A DNA stretch of 64,000 nt from Pectobacterium sp013449375 (GCF_048593165.1 NZ_CP184271.1); one strand, 5' to 3'. Positions 18,940 through 28,363 are shown, counted from the first letter of the stretch. Notes: generated by a model from the sequence alone, not told the origin. Numbers and translations are program-made.

Positions 18940-19338
18940 ATGCAGACTTTCATTACCGTTCGTGGTTATCACATTGATGTTTATCAGCACGTTAATAACG
19001 CGCGCTATCTGGAGTTTTTGGAAGAGGCGCGTTGGCAATGGCTGGAGACATTGCCTGCTTTTGGCTGGATGCATAGCAACAACATTGCTTTCGTTGTGGT
19101 GAACATCAATATCAACTACCGCAGACCTGCCGTTCTCAGTGACGTGCTACGTATCGATAGTGAATTACTGCAGATGAATACAAAAAGCGGTGTGATCAGC
19201 CAGAAAATAACCCGAGTGTCTGATGAAAGCGACGTGGCTGATGCCACGCTGACGTTTGTCTGCATCGATTTATTGACGCAAAAAGCACTGCCACTGGAGG
19301 GAGAACTGCTGGAACGCCTAAACGAAATTCGCCGTTAA
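18940..19338 (+). CDS. fadM: Long-chain acyl-CoA thioesterase FadM
   Basis: FadM (formerly YbaW) is a hot-dog-fold thioesterase that hydrolyses long-chain acyl-CoA intermediates which would stall beta-oxidation. The 132 residues include the 4-hydroxybenzoyl-CoA thioesterase-type signature HIDVYQHVNNARYLEFLEEARW, with the catalytic aspartate near residue 15. A ribosome binding site (CAGGAG) lies 9 bases before the ATG. The enzyme is cytoplasmic. The place between ybaV and queC is as in E. coli. Confidence 0.93.
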   Translation: MQTFITVRGYHIDVYQHVNNARYLEFLEEARWQWLETLPAFGWMHSNNIAFVVVNININYRRPAVLSDVLRIDSELLQMNTKSGVISQKITRVSDESDVADATLTFVCIDLLTQKALPLEGELLERLNEIRR

Positions 19339-19345
19339 CATAAAG

Positions 19346-19383
19346 CCGCAGGCCATTGCTGTTTGGCGTGGCCTACGGTTTTT
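19346..19383 (+). terminator. Terminator between fadM and queC
   Basis: Stem CCGCAGGCCA / TGGCCTACGG (one mismatch) is followed by five T. It sits between the convergent genes fadM and queC. Confidence 0.6.
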
Positions 19384-19411
19384 ACGTCGCGTGATGTTGT
19401 GTTGTGGCGTA

Positions 19412-20107
19412 TCAGCGTAACCCTGTTTTCTGCTTCAGTGATGCCATGACAGCCGCGGAGTCATTTTGATATTGAGCAAGCCCGTTTGCGCGTAAATGGC
19501 AGGCGGCACATTGGCTACATCCATCACCCTTAATGCCGTTGTAGCAAGTTAACGTGTGATAGCGCACCGTATCGAGTTGCTGGTAGTAATCCGCCAGCGC
19601 CCAGGTTTCTGCTTTATTGAGCCACATCAGCGGGGTTTCAAAGCGAATGTCGCGGGCAATGCCTAATACAATAGCCTGATTTAGCGCCTTCACGAATTCG
19701 TCACGACAATCAGGGTAGCCGGAAAAGTCGGTCTCACACACGCCGGTAATGACAGTCTCGGCACCAACCTGATAGGCGTAGATTGAGGCGAGTGTCAGGA
19801 AAAGAATATTTCTTCCTGGAACGAAGGTATTGGGGATGCCTTGTGCATTGGCGTCGTAATCAGGAACTGGGATACTGTCGCGCGTCAGGCTGCTGGTGGC
19901 GAGCTCATTCAGTAAGCCCACGTCCAGAACCTTATGCGCCGTTGCACCCAACTTCAGGCTGAGTTCCCGAGCGATATCAATTTCCGCACGGTGACGTTGC
20001 CCATAATCGAAGGTTATACAGTGGACGTCATCATAATGTTGCAGAGCCTGAATCAGGCAGGTTGTGGAATCTTGTCCACCGCTAAAAACGACAACAGCAC
20101 GCTTCAT
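19412..20107 (-). CDS. queC: 7-cyano-7-deazaguanine synthase QueC
   Basis: QueC converts 7-carboxy-7-deazaguanine to preQ0 with ammonia and ATP, a step in queuosine synthesis. The 231 residues start with the PP-loop ATP pyrophosphatase motif (FSGGQDSTTC, about residues 8-17). They end with a four-cysteine zinc site (CYNGIKGDGCSQCAAC, about 188-203). The length equals that of the enterobacterial enzyme. Confidence 0.97.
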   Translation of the reverse strand: MKRAVVVFSGGQDSTTCLIQALQHYDDVHCITFDYGQRHRAEIDIARELSLKLGATAHKVLDVGLLNELATSSLTRDSIPVPDYDANAQGIPNTFVPGRNILFLTLASIYAYQVGAETVITGVCETDFSGYPDCRDEFVKALNQAIVLGIARDIRFETPLMWLNKAETWALADYYQQLDTVRYHTLTCYNGIKGDGCSQCAACHLRANGLAQYQNDSAAVMASLKQKTGLR

Positions 20108-20265
20108 TCTTCATTCACCTTAACGCGACGCTAACCGCAATACGTCTGTAACGCTCTGCGGTGTAACGTTGCTATGTTATCTGAGAAGCAATCTTATCTG
20201 AAAAACATGTTACCTGAAAAATAGCCCATATTCAGCGCCGCGGCTGCATACTGAATATGGCGGTC

Positions 20266-21342
20266 TTACGCCAGACTGGGTTCAGGTATGAGAGTGGACA
20301 TCTCTGGGCTGTTCAGCGCATTGAGGTAAGGGCGAATGTCGCCGATATTTTTTTCTACCCAACTGCTGTTGTAGTAGGTATCCAGATAGCGTTCACCGCT
20401 GTCGCACAGCAGGGTCACAATCGCTCCTGTTTGACCGCGGCTCATCATTTCTTTGGCCAGTTGCAGCATCCCCCAGACGTTGGTGCCGGTAGAGGCCCCC
20501 GCCTTGCGACCTAATACGCTTTCCAGCCAGTAAAGTGTGGCGATGCTGGCGGCATCCGGCACTTTGATCATGCTATCAATGACGTCGGGAATAAAAGAGG
20601 GTTCAGCACGCGGACGACCAATACCTTCTATCCGGCTACCGCATGGGCCCGTGATGGAACGATCCCGTTTCTGGTAGCAGTCGTAGAAGACCGAGTTTTC
20701 AGGATCAACGACGACCAGTTGCGTATCCAGACCCTGATAGCGAATGTAGCGCCCGAGCGTGGCTGAGGTGCCGCCCGTTCCTGCGCTCATCACGATATAG
20801 TCTGGGACAGGATACGGTTCACGTGCCATTTGGCGGTAAATGCTGTCGGCAATATTGTTGTTGCCGCGCCAGTCGGTGGCGCGCTCTGCGTAGGTGAACT
20901 GATCCATATAATGGCCGTTCATCTCTTGTGCGAGCTGTTCAGATGCCGCATAGATTTGTCCTGCCTGTTCGACAAAATGGCAGCGTCCACCATAGAACGC
21001 GATTTGCTCAACTTTTCTTTTTGCAGTACAGGAGGGCATAACGGCGATAAACGGCAGGCCAAGCAAGCGGGCAAAATACGCCTCTGAGACGGCAGTGCTG
21101 CCGGATGATGCTTCGATAATCGGTGTGCCTTCTTTAATCCAACCGTTGCACAACCCATAGAGAAACAAAGAACGCGCCAGACGATGCTTCAGGCTGCCGC
21201 TGGGATGTGTGCTTTCATCCTTGAGGTAAAAATAGATACCGGGGTAATCCGGCAGGGTCAAACGGATAAGATGCGTATCAGCGGAACGCTGAAAATCGGC
21301 TTCGATAGCGCTGATGGCATTTTTAACCCAGGCATTGGTCAT
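20266..21342 (-). CDS. cdsH: PLP-dependent L-cysteine desulfhydrase, CdsH-like
   Basis: The 358-residue protein belongs to the cysteine synthase / cystathionine beta-synthase fold type II. The PLP lysine is in PSGSLKHR, and the phosphate-binding loop later reads SAGTGGTSATLGRY. The sequence and its place next to decR fit CdsH, an inducible enzyme described in Salmonella that breaks L-cysteine into pyruvate, sulfide and ammonia. The frame extends to a TTG at 21363, but the ATG at 21342 gives the family-like start MTNAWVKNAI. The synthase-versus-desulfhydrase distinction is inferred from context, not residues. Regulation by DecR with cysteine is likely by analogy. Confidence 0.8.
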   Translation of the reverse strand: MTNAWVKNAISAIEADFQRSADTHLIRLTLPDYPGIYFYLKDESTHPSGSLKHRLARSLFLYGLCNGWIKEGTPIIEASSGSTAVSEAYFARLLGLPFIAVMPSCTAKRKVEQIAFYGGRCHFVEQAGQIYAASEQLAQEMNGHYMDQFTYAERATDWRGNNNIADSIYRQMAREPYPVPDYIVMSAGTGGTSATLGRYIRYQGLDTQLVVVDPENSVFYDCYQKRDRSITGPCGSRIEGIGRPRAEPSFIPDVIDSMIKVPDAASIATLYWLESVLGRKAGASTGTNVWGMLQLAKEMMSRGQTGAIVTLLCDSGERYLDTYYNSSWVEKNIGDIRPYLNALNSPEMSTLIPEPSLA

Positions 21343-21435
21343 GATGAAAACTCGGTTAGACAATGATGCGAATAGAGTAGCGAGTTTTCAGGATAAAAAA
21401 ATTACCTTTTAATCTCTTGATGGCGAGTTTAAGGG

Positions 21436-21480
21436 GGTTTTTTACTCTTTATTCTATTTCTGTGAGGTTTTTTTACTCTT
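21436..21480. repeat. Direct repeat upstream of cdsH
   Basis: GGTTTTTTACTCTT (21436-21449) recurs with one extra T at 21466-21480, 30 bases on, about three helical turns. It lies in the gap between cdsH and the membrane protein gene. It could be a DecR operator, but it may be chance in T-rich DNA. Confidence 0.4.
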
Positions 21481-21492
21481 GTCGCGTGCCTG

Positions 21493-21930
21493 CTATCCAA
21501 AAAACATCGCGATAGCTGCTGCTAATGCAACAAGAGCCATCAATGCGAATGCCATATTAAGAGCGCTAATGATAAAAGGGAATGCGATGACGGTGATGCC
21601 TAGCATCGCCGCACTCATGCAAGGTCTGGTCGATTCACGGCGAGCGAAACCGAAAACGGCGCATATTATGGCAAAACAACCGAGTACGGATGTTGCTGCA
21701 ATGACTAGCCGTTCTTCATTGAATGCGGATTGTGGTGGCGGCGTTGGCGCTGGTTTTCCCAGTAATCTATTCAGCGTGGTGTCTCGGATGGAGACCACCT
21801 TTTCTGCAATTCGTTCTTCAATAGAGACTTCAGGTGTTGATGGCCCAGCCCAAAAGTAGCCTACCGCAACCACTAACCCGATAGCGCCAAAAATCATGCC
21901 TATGATACTGAATTTATTATTTTTTGTCAT
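21493..21930 (-). CDS. Unrecognised inner-membrane protein
   Basis: I do not recognise this 145-residue protein. It has a first membrane helix at about residues 7-27 (IIGMIFGAIGLVVAVGYFWAG). A polar periplasmic or cytoplasmic segment of about 45 residues follows, with a proline-rich stretch (GKPAPTPPPQ). The second half holds two or three further helices. I chose ATG 21930 because AGGAG lies 10 bases upstream; the frame runs on to 21978. It sits between cdsH and the divergent decR, on the cdsH strand. A link to cysteine or sulfide is suggested only by position. Confidence 0.7.
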   Translation of the reverse strand: MTKNNKFSIIGMIFGAIGLVVAVGYFWAGPSTPEVSIEERIAEKVVSIRDTTLNRLLGKPAPTPPPQSAFNEERLVIAATSVLGCFAIICAVFGFARRESTRPCMSAAMLGITVIAFPFIISALNMAFALMALVALAAAIAMFFG

Positions 21931-22239
21931 CGTCACGCCACTCCTAGTTGGCATAAGATACATCACTGTTTGATACATAATGGATAGTCGACATCCACTT
22001 GCTGGTTTAGCGCATCACTTTCTGTAAAAATTAATGAAATTCCATATTATACAATTCATTATGTTTTTTCATTATCGAATGGCGGTGGGGTTTCCCATGC
22101 TGAGCGAATGTTAAATGTCATTTTTAGCGGCAAGAACATTGCTTTTCTCTTTTAATGGCGGAAAGTAGGGGAAGTTTTCTATCGCGCAGCGCTATAGTGG
22201 GTAAAGCTATATCAGGTAAAAACTAATTAGGTAAAAACT

Positions 22240-22701
22240 ATGTTGGATAAAATTGATCGTACTCTGCTGAATATGTTGCAACAGGATTGCACGCTTTCAC
22301 TACAGACGCTGGCCGATGCGGTTAATCTGACATCCACGCCGTGCTGGAAACGCCTGAAGCGTCTGGAAGAAGAAGGGATTATCCGGGCTCGGGTGGCGTT
22401 GCTGGATAATGAGCGCTTGGGGTTAGGGCTGACGGCGTTTGTCTTATTGAAGACGCAGCAGCACAACCGCGACTGGTATCAGACCTTCACTCGAGTCGTG
22501 TCCGATATGCCTGAAGTGTTGGCTTTTTATCGCATGGCTGGCGAATACGATTACCTGATGCAGGTTCAGGTTGCTGATATGAAAAGCTATGATGATTTCT
22601 ATAAGCGGCTGGTGAATGGTATTCCCGGTTTGGTCGATGTAACATCTAGCTTTGCTATGGAACGAATCAAACACACCACGGCACTGCCTTTATCCCTGTG
22701 A
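22240..22701 (+). CDS. decR: Lrp/AsnC-family cysteine regulator DecR
   Basis: DecR (formerly YbaO) activates cysteine detoxification genes when L-cysteine is in excess. The 153 residues have an N-terminal winged helix (LSLQTLADAVNLTSTPCWKRLKRLEEEGII, about 16-46) and the Lrp-type effector and octamer domain. In E. coli it controls cyuPA; in Salmonella the neighbouring cdsH depends on it. Here it is divergent from the cdsH side, which supports the same role. mdlA follows 78 bases downstream on the same strand. Confidence 0.93.
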   Translation: MLDKIDRTLLNMLQQDCTLSLQTLADAVNLTSTPCWKRLKRLEEEGIIRARVALLDNERLGLGLTAFVLLKTQQHNRDWYQTFTRVVSDMPEVLAFYRMAGEYDYLMQVQVADMKSYDDFYKRLVNGIPGLVDVTSSFAMERIKHTTALPLSL

Positions 22702-22779
22702 TTCATCATCCATCCGTCTTTTGTATAATCACTTTTCTGAGTCTGTCATGACCCGTCTGGCTATTGGAATGAAAACCGC

Positions 22780-24546
22780 GTGAGACTGTTTGCTCAACTG
22801 AGTTGGTATTTTCGCCGTGAATGGCGGCGCTATTTGGGTGCCATTGCGCTATTGATTGTGATTGCCATTCTGCAATTGCTTCCCCCTAAACTGGTTGGCG
22901 TGATCGTCGATGGTGTAACGCAGCACGGCATGTCGATGGCCGAAATGATGAAGTGGATTGGCGTGATGCTGCTGACTGCCGTCATGGTCTATCTGCTGCG
23001 ATATGTGTGGCGCGTGTTCCTGTTTGGTGCCTCATACCAGTTGGCGGTTGAATTACGGGAGGATTTTTACCGCCAATTGAGTCGCCAGCATCCGGCGTTT
23101 TACCAACGTCACCGTACCGGCGATCTGATGGCGCGCGCCACTAACGATGTCGATCGCGTGGTTTTTGCCGCCGGAGAAGGTGTACTGACGCTGGTTGATT
23201 CGATGGTGATGGGCTGTGCGGTGCTGGTTGTCATGTGCACGCAGATTAGCTGGGAACTGACCCTGCTGGCGCTGCTTCCGATGCCAGTCATGGCGATTTT
23301 TATCAAACGCTACGGTACCCAGTTGCATAACCGTTTTAAATCCGCACAGGCCGCGTTTTCTTCGCTTAACGATCAGGCGCAGGAAAGCTTGACCAGCATT
23401 CGCATGATTAAAGCTTTTGGGTTGGAAAACTATCAATCTGCGCGTTTTGCACAGGTTGCGGCGGACGCTGGGGCTAAAAATATGCATGTTGCCCGCGTTG
23501 ATGCCCGCTTCGATCCCACCATTTATATTGCCGTCGGGCTGTCGAATTTGCTGGCGATTGGCGGTGGCAGTTGGATGGTGATTAACGGTTCGCTGACGTT
23601 AGGTTTGTTGACCAGCTTTGTCATGTATCTGGGATTGATGATATGGCCGATGCTGGCGCTGGCCTGGATGTTTAATATCGTTGAACGTGGTAGTGCGGCA
23701 TATAGCCGTATTCGTCAACTGCTTGCAGAAGATCTCGTGGTGAAAGACGGCGAAGAATCATTGCCTGCCGAGCGAGGCGTGTTGGCGGTGAACATTTCCG
23801 CGTTTCGCTACCCAGATAATACCCGTGACGCCTTACAACACATTCAGTTTACGCTGGCTCCAGGCAATATGTTGGGATTATGTGGGCCGACGGGGTCGGG
23901 GAAAAGTACGCTGCTGGCGTTGATTCTGCGTCATTTCGATACCCAATCGGGAGAGATTCGTTATCACGATCGCCCGCTGAATGCTATTCGGCTGGACGAG
24001 CTACGGAGCCGTTTTGCCGTTGTTGGGCAAATGCCTTTTCTGTTTTCGGACACGGTGGCGCAAAACATCGCACTGGGTCGACCTGATGCCACGCAACAAG
24101 AGATTGAACAGGCGGCACGTCTTGCCAGCGTTCATGACGATATTCTGCGTTTGCCTCAAGGTTACCAAACTGAGGTGGGTGAGCGCGGCGTAATGTTATC
24201 TGGCGGTCAAAAACAGCGGATCGCGATTGCCCGTGCGCTGCTGCTGGACGCTGAAATTCTGGTGCTGGACGATGCGCTGTCTGCGGTGGATGGGCGAACG
24301 GAACATCAGATTTTGCAGAATCTTAAAACATGGGGCGAAAAACGGACGCTGATCATCAGCGCACATCGCCTGTCAGCCCTCACTGAAGCGAATGAAATTG
24401 TGGTGTTGCAGCAAGGACAAACGGTGCAGCGTGGCACACACCGGACGCTGGCGGCAGAATCCGGTTGGTATCGGGATATGCACCGCTATCAACAGCTGGA
24501 GGCAGCGCTGGATGAGGTACCGCTGGTGGAAGGAACGAAAAAATGA
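22780..24546 (+). CDS. mdlA: ABC transporter MdlA (membrane-ATPase fusion)
   Basis: MdlA is a half-transporter of the type I ABC exporter family, expected to pair with MdlB. The 588 residues have six membrane helices (residues about 15-300) and a nucleotide-binding domain with Walker A GPTGSGKST and the signature LSGGQKQR followed by VLDDALS. Walker B ends in Asp-Asp where an exporter would usually have Asp-Glu, so this ATP site may be degenerate. It starts with GTG (MRLFAQLSWYFRREW). Its substrate is unknown. Confidence 0.94.
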   Translation: MRLFAQLSWYFRREWRRYLGAIALLIVIAILQLLPPKLVGVIVDGVTQHGMSMAEMMKWIGVMLLTAVMVYLLRYVWRVFLFGASYQLAVELREDFYRQLSRQHPAFYQRHRTGDLMARATNDVDRVVFAAGEGVLTLVDSMVMGCAVLVVMCTQISWELTLLALLPMPVMAIFIKRYGTQLHNRFKSAQAAFSSLNDQAQESLTSIRMIKAFGLENYQSARFAQVAADAGAKNMHVARVDARFDPTIYIAVGLSNLLAIGGGSWMVINGSLTLGLLTSFVMYLGLMIWPMLALAWMFNIVERGSAAYSRIRQLLAEDLVVKDGEESLPAERGVLAVNISAFRYPDNTRDALQHIQFTLAPGNMLGLCGPTGSGKSTLLALILRHFDTQSGEIRYHDRPLNAIRLDELRSRFAVVGQMPFLFSDTVAQNIALGRPDATQQEIEQAARLASVHDDILRLPQGYQTEVGERGVMLSGGQKQRIAIARALLLDAEILVLDDALSAVDGRTEHQILQNLKTWGEKRTLIISAHRLSALTEANEIVVLQQGQTVQRGTHRTLAAESGWYRDMHRYQQLEAALDEVPLVEGTKK

Positions 24547-26318
24547 ATAGCCCTCAACAGTTTTGGCCAACCCTAAAACGCCTGTTGGCCTATGGTTCAC
24601 CCTGGCGGAAACCGCTGATGTTAGGTGTGCTGATGTTGTGGGTTGCTGCTGCCGCAGAAGTTTCTGGGCCTATATTGGTGAGTTATTTTATTGATGATCT
24701 GGTGGCCAAAGGCGAATTCCCGTTGGCGATTGCAGCAGGCCTGGCGATGGCTTATATCCTGCTGCAAGTTCTGGCGGCACTGCTGCACTATTTCCAGACG
24801 CTGTTGTTTAACCGCGTTGCGGTCGGTGTCGTCCAACAACTGCGCATTGATGTGATGGATGCGGCGTTGCGCCAGCCGCTGAATACATTCGATACGCAAC
24901 CCGTTGGGCAACTGATTTCACGCGTCACCAATGACACCGAGGTCGTTAAAGATCTGTACGTCATGGTGGTGTCAACGGTATTACGCAGTGCGGCGCTGGT
25001 GGGGGCAATGCTGGTGGCGATGTTCAGTCTGAGCTGGCAGATGGCGCTGATTGCGCTGATGATTTTCCCTGCGGTCGCGGTAGTCATGGCGCTGTACCAT
25101 CGTTTCAGTACGCCGATTGTACGCAAGGTGCGAAGCTATCTGGCCGACATTAATGATGGTTTCAACGAAGTGATTAATGGCATGGGCGTCATTCAGCAGT
25201 TTCGCCAGCAGGCCCGCTTTGGCAAGAAACTGGGGGCCTCCAGTCACGCGCATTATGACGCACGAATGAAGGCGTTGCGTCTGGAAGGCTTCCTGCTGCG
25301 GCCACTGCTGAGCCTGTTTGCTGCGATGGTGCTGTGTGGTTTGTTGATCCAATTTGGTTTCAGTTCGATAGGGTCGGTTGGCGTTGGGGTATTGTATGCG
25401 TTTATCAACTATTTGGGGCGTCTGAATGAACCGCTGATTGAACTGACAACCCAGCAGTCTATGTTGCAGCAGGCGGTTGTTGCGGGTGAGCGTATCTTTG
25501 AGTTGATGGATGGGACAAAGCAGGGCTACGGGGATGACGAGCATCCTCTGGCTACTGGGCGCGTCGATATTGATGATGTTTCTTTCTCGTATGGCACCGA
25601 AAAACGCGTACTACAGCATATTTCTCTGACGATACCAGAACGCGGATTCGTCGCGTTGGTCGGGCATACGGGCAGCGGAAAAAGTACCCTAGCCAGTTTG
25701 CTGATGGGGTATTACACACCAGACGAAGGAGAAATCCGGCTTGATGGCCGGCCGCTTTCTACGCTTTCTCATGCGGTGTTACGCCAAAATGTGGCAATGG
25801 TGCAGCAGGATCCGGTTGTGCTGGCGGAGTCCATGTTTGTGAATGTGACGCTGGGGCGTGATATCAGCGAAGAGGCCGTCTGGCGCGTGTTGGAGGTCGT
25901 ACAGCTTGCTGAACTGGTGCGGACTTTCCCTGAAGGATTGCATACGCGCGTTGGTGAGCAGGGGAATAATTTGTCTACCGGACAAAAGCAGCTGTTAGCG
26001 ATCGCGCGGGTACTGGTGCAAACGCCTAAAATCCTGATTCTCGATGAAGCGACGGCGAATATTGACTCAGGTACGGAGCAGGCGGTGCAAAAGGCGTTGC
26101 GTATCATCAGGGAACAGACAACTTTGATTATCATCGCGCACCGGCTTTCCACGATTGTGGAGGCCGATACGATCATGGTGCTCCATCATGGGCAAACCGT
26201 AGAACGGGGAACGCATGAGCAACTGCTGCAACAGCAGGGGCGCTATTATCAGATGTATCAATTGCAACTGGCTGGAGAGGATCTTGCTGCCACCAGCACC
26301 GAGCCTTGCACTGCCTGA
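24543..26318 (+). CDS. mdlB: ABC transporter MdlB (membrane-ATPase fusion)
   Basis: MdlB is the partner half-transporter. The 591 residues repeat the six-helix plus ATPase layout. The Walker A is GHTGSGKST, the signature is LSTGQKQ (Thr for the second Gly), and Walker B is ILILDEAT with the catalytic Glu. So MdlA and MdlB together would have one normal and one degenerate ATP site, as in several heterodimeric exporters. The ATG overlaps the mdlA stop by 4 bases, showing translational coupling. Confidence 0.94.
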   Translation: MNSPQQFWPTLKRLLAYGSPWRKPLMLGVLMLWVAAAAEVSGPILVSYFIDDLVAKGEFPLAIAAGLAMAYILLQVLAALLHYFQTLLFNRVAVGVVQQLRIDVMDAALRQPLNTFDTQPVGQLISRVTNDTEVVKDLYVMVVSTVLRSAALVGAMLVAMFSLSWQMALIALMIFPAVAVVMALYHRFSTPIVRKVRSYLADINDGFNEVINGMGVIQQFRQQARFGKKLGASSHAHYDARMKALRLEGFLLRPLLSLFAAMVLCGLLIQFGFSSIGSVGVGVLYAFINYLGRLNEPLIELTTQQSMLQQAVVAGERIFELMDGTKQGYGDDEHPLATGRVDIDDVSFSYGTEKRVLQHISLTIPERGFVALVGHTGSGKSTLASLLMGYYTPDEGEIRLDGRPLSTLSHAVLRQNVAMVQQDPVVLAESMFVNVTLGRDISEEAVWRVLEVVQLAELVRTFPEGLHTRVGEQGNNLSTGQKQLLAIARVLVQTPKILILDEATANIDSGTEQAVQKALRIIREQTTLIIIAHRLSTIVEADTIMVLHHGQTVERGTHEQLLQQQGRYYQMYQLQLAGEDLAATSTEPCTA

Positions 26319-26450
26319 CTCGATTATAGGTCATACGATGGTCTGCACCGCCTTGAGTGGTGCAGACTGACAGTCTGCTCATGGCTTCGCACCATCAGTA
26401 AGCATCGTGATTCCGGTTTTGACCCATGCTGCACTGAAAATACTCTTTGC

Positions 26451-26465
26451 GCACCAAAATGGTGC
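26451..26465 (+). promoter_or_regulatory. NtrC binding site upstream of glnK
   Basis: GCACC-AAAA-TGGTGC is a perfect dyad matching the NtrC (GlnG) enhancer consensus. A weaker half-match, GCACTGAAAATACTC, begins 20 bases upstream at 26431. The dyad is about 110 bases before the sigma-54 promoter, the usual enhancer distance. Confidence 0.85.
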
Positions 26466-26573
26466 GATTCTTGCCCAGTTCTTCCAGCTTTTCTTCCTCG
26501 TTATGTTTGCTTTTTGTTCTTTCTCATCTTTAAACGCGTTCTCTTTCCTGATTTATGCCAGATAAATCATTTA

Positions 26574-26589
26574 TGGCACACCCTTTGCT
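26574..26589 (+). promoter_or_regulatory. Sigma-54 promoter of glnK-amtB
   Basis: TGGCACACCCTTTGCT matches the -24/-12 consensus TGGCAC-N5-TTGCT exactly. Transcription would begin near 26600, about 78 bases before glnK. Confidence 0.92.
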
Positions 26590-26677
26590 TTAGTCATGAC
26601 GTAGACCTACTTCATAGAGCGTGTAATCGAACAAGTGACGGGCGAAAGCCTGAACGTAATGGCTAGGGGGAAGACAA

Positions 26678-27016
26678 ATGAAACTGGTTACTGTGGTGAT
26701 AAAACCATTCAAGCTGGAAGATGTACGTGAAGCGTTATCTTCTGTCGGCATCCAGGGGCTCACCGTCACTGAGGTGAAAGGATTTGGTCGTCAGAAGGGG
26801 CACGCGGAACTCTATCGTGGTGCAGAATATAGCGTTAATTTTTTACCCAAAGTAAAAATTGATATCGCGATTGCAGACGACCAATTGGATGAAGTGATCG
26901 ATGTTATCAGCAAAGCGGCATACACCGGAAAAATTGGTGATGGCAAAATTTTTGTCGCTGAGTTGCAAAGGGTTATCCGTATTCGTACGGGTGAAACTGA
27001 CGAAGCCGCACTTTAA
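26678..27016 (+). CDS. glnK: Nitrogen regulatory protein PII-2 GlnK
   Basis: GlnK is a trimeric PII signal protein. It senses ATP, ADP and 2-oxoglutarate and blocks AmtB when ammonium is plentiful. The 112 residues include the T-loop GRQKGHAELYRGAEY, with the uridylylation target Tyr51. The C-terminal signature region reads YTGKIGDGKIFV. amtB follows after 33 bases, the standard glnK-amtB operon. Confidence 0.98.
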   Translation: MKLVTVVIKPFKLEDVREALSSVGIQGLTVTEVKGFGRQKGHAELYRGAEYSVNFLPKVKIDIAIADDQLDEVIDVISKAAYTGKIGDGKIFVAELQRVIRIRTGETDEAAL

Positions 27017-27049
27017 TAACACCTAGCGTAGATACGTAAATAGGGATGG

Positions 27050-28342
27050 ATGAAAATGAAAAAATTACTCTCTTCATTAGGTCTCGGTGTGGCGGCATTA
27101 CTCCCGTCCTGGGCAATGGCTGCAACACCGACGATTGATAAAGCGGATAACGCTTTTATTATGATTTGTACCGCGCTGGTACTCTTTATGACTATACCGG
27201 GCATCGCACTGTTTTACGGCGGCCTGATTCGTTCCAAGAACGTTCTGTCCATGATGACGCAGGTGAGCGTAACGTTCGCGATGGTTTGTATCCTGTGGGT
27301 GGTTTACGGGTATAGCCTGGCTTTCAGCGAAGGTAACGCCTTCTTCGGTGGCTTCAGTACGTTTATGCTGAAAGGCATCGGAATTGAATCGATTAGCGGC
27401 ACCTACTATCAATTTGTGCACGTGGCGTATCAGGCTTCCTTTGCTTGTATCACCGTTGCGCTGATTGTTGGTGCGATTGCTGAACGTATCCGTTTCTCTG
27501 CTGTACTGATTTTTGTTGCGCTGTGGCTGACGTTCTCCTACCTGCCGATGACGCACATGGTATGGGGCGGTGGTTATCTGGCATTGGATGGCGCGCTGGA
27601 CTTCGCGGGTGGTACGGTTGTTCACATTAACGCTGCGGTCGCTGGGTTGGTTGGTGCTTACCTGCTGGGCAAACGTGCTGGTTTTGGCAAAGAGGCCTTC
27701 AAACCGCATAACTTGCCGATGGTATTTATCGGTACAGCGATTCTGTACATCGGCTGGTTTGGCTTTAACGCAGGTTCTGCGGGTGCCGCAAACGGTATTG
27801 CTGCTCTGGCTTTCCTGAACACGGTTGTTGCTACTGCTGCTGCGATTCTGGCGTGGGTTGGTGGTGAGTGGATGGTGCGCGGTAAGCCTTCTCTGCTGGG
27901 CGCATGTTCTGGTTGTATCGCGGGTCTGGTCGCAATTACACCTGCTGCGGGTACGGTTGGCGTCGGTGGTGGATTGATCATCGGTTTGGTTGGTGGTATT
28001 ACCGGTTTGTGGGGCGTTACGGTACTGAAAAGATGGCTGCGTGTGGATGACCCATGTGATGTATTTGGTGTTCATGGTGTGTGTGGTATCGTTGGTTGCA
28101 TTCTGACGGGGGTATTTACTTCGGCATCTTTAGGTGGCACGGGGTATGCTGAAGGCGTGACGATGGCGCATCAGGTTTGGGTTCAGTTATTCAGTGTGAT
28201 TATTGCTCTGGTGTGGTCTGGCGTGGTGGCTTTCATCGCTTTCAAAGTGGCGGATATGATTGTCGGTCTGCGTGTTCCGGAAGATCAAGAACGCGAAGGT
28301 TTGGATATCAACAGCCATGGTGAGAGTGCTTATAACCAATAA
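27050..28342 (+). CDS. amtB: Ammonium transporter AmtB
   Basis: AmtB is a trimeric inner-membrane channel for ammonium uptake. The 430-residue precursor has a cleaved signal peptide (ending near PSWAMAA) and eleven membrane helices. The twin pore histidines are visible in GGTVVHINAA and FGVHGVCG. The DPCDVFGVHG stretch is typical of the family. The GlnK T-loop plugs its cytoplasmic side. It is co-transcribed with glnK under nitrogen control. Confidence 0.98.
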   Translation: MKMKKLLSSLGLGVAALLPSWAMAATPTIDKADNAFIMICTALVLFMTIPGIALFYGGLIRSKNVLSMMTQVSVTFAMVCILWVVYGYSLAFSEGNAFFGGFSTFMLKGIGIESISGTYYQFVHVAYQASFACITVALIVGAIAERIRFSAVLIFVALWLTFSYLPMTHMVWGGGYLALDGALDFAGGTVVHINAAVAGLVGAYLLGKRAGFGKEAFKPHNLPMVFIGTAILYIGWFGFNAGSAGAANGIAALAFLNTVVATAAAILAWVGGEWMVRGKPSLLGACSGCIAGLVAITPAAGTVGVGGGLIIGLVGGITGLWGVTVLKRWLRVDDPCDVFGVHGVCGIVGCILTGVFTSASLGGTGYAEGVTMAHQVWVQLFSVIIALVWSGVVAFIAFKVADMIVGLRVPEDQEREGLDINSHGESAYNQ

Positions 28343-28363
28343 TTGAGCGTGTCCAAATGCAAC

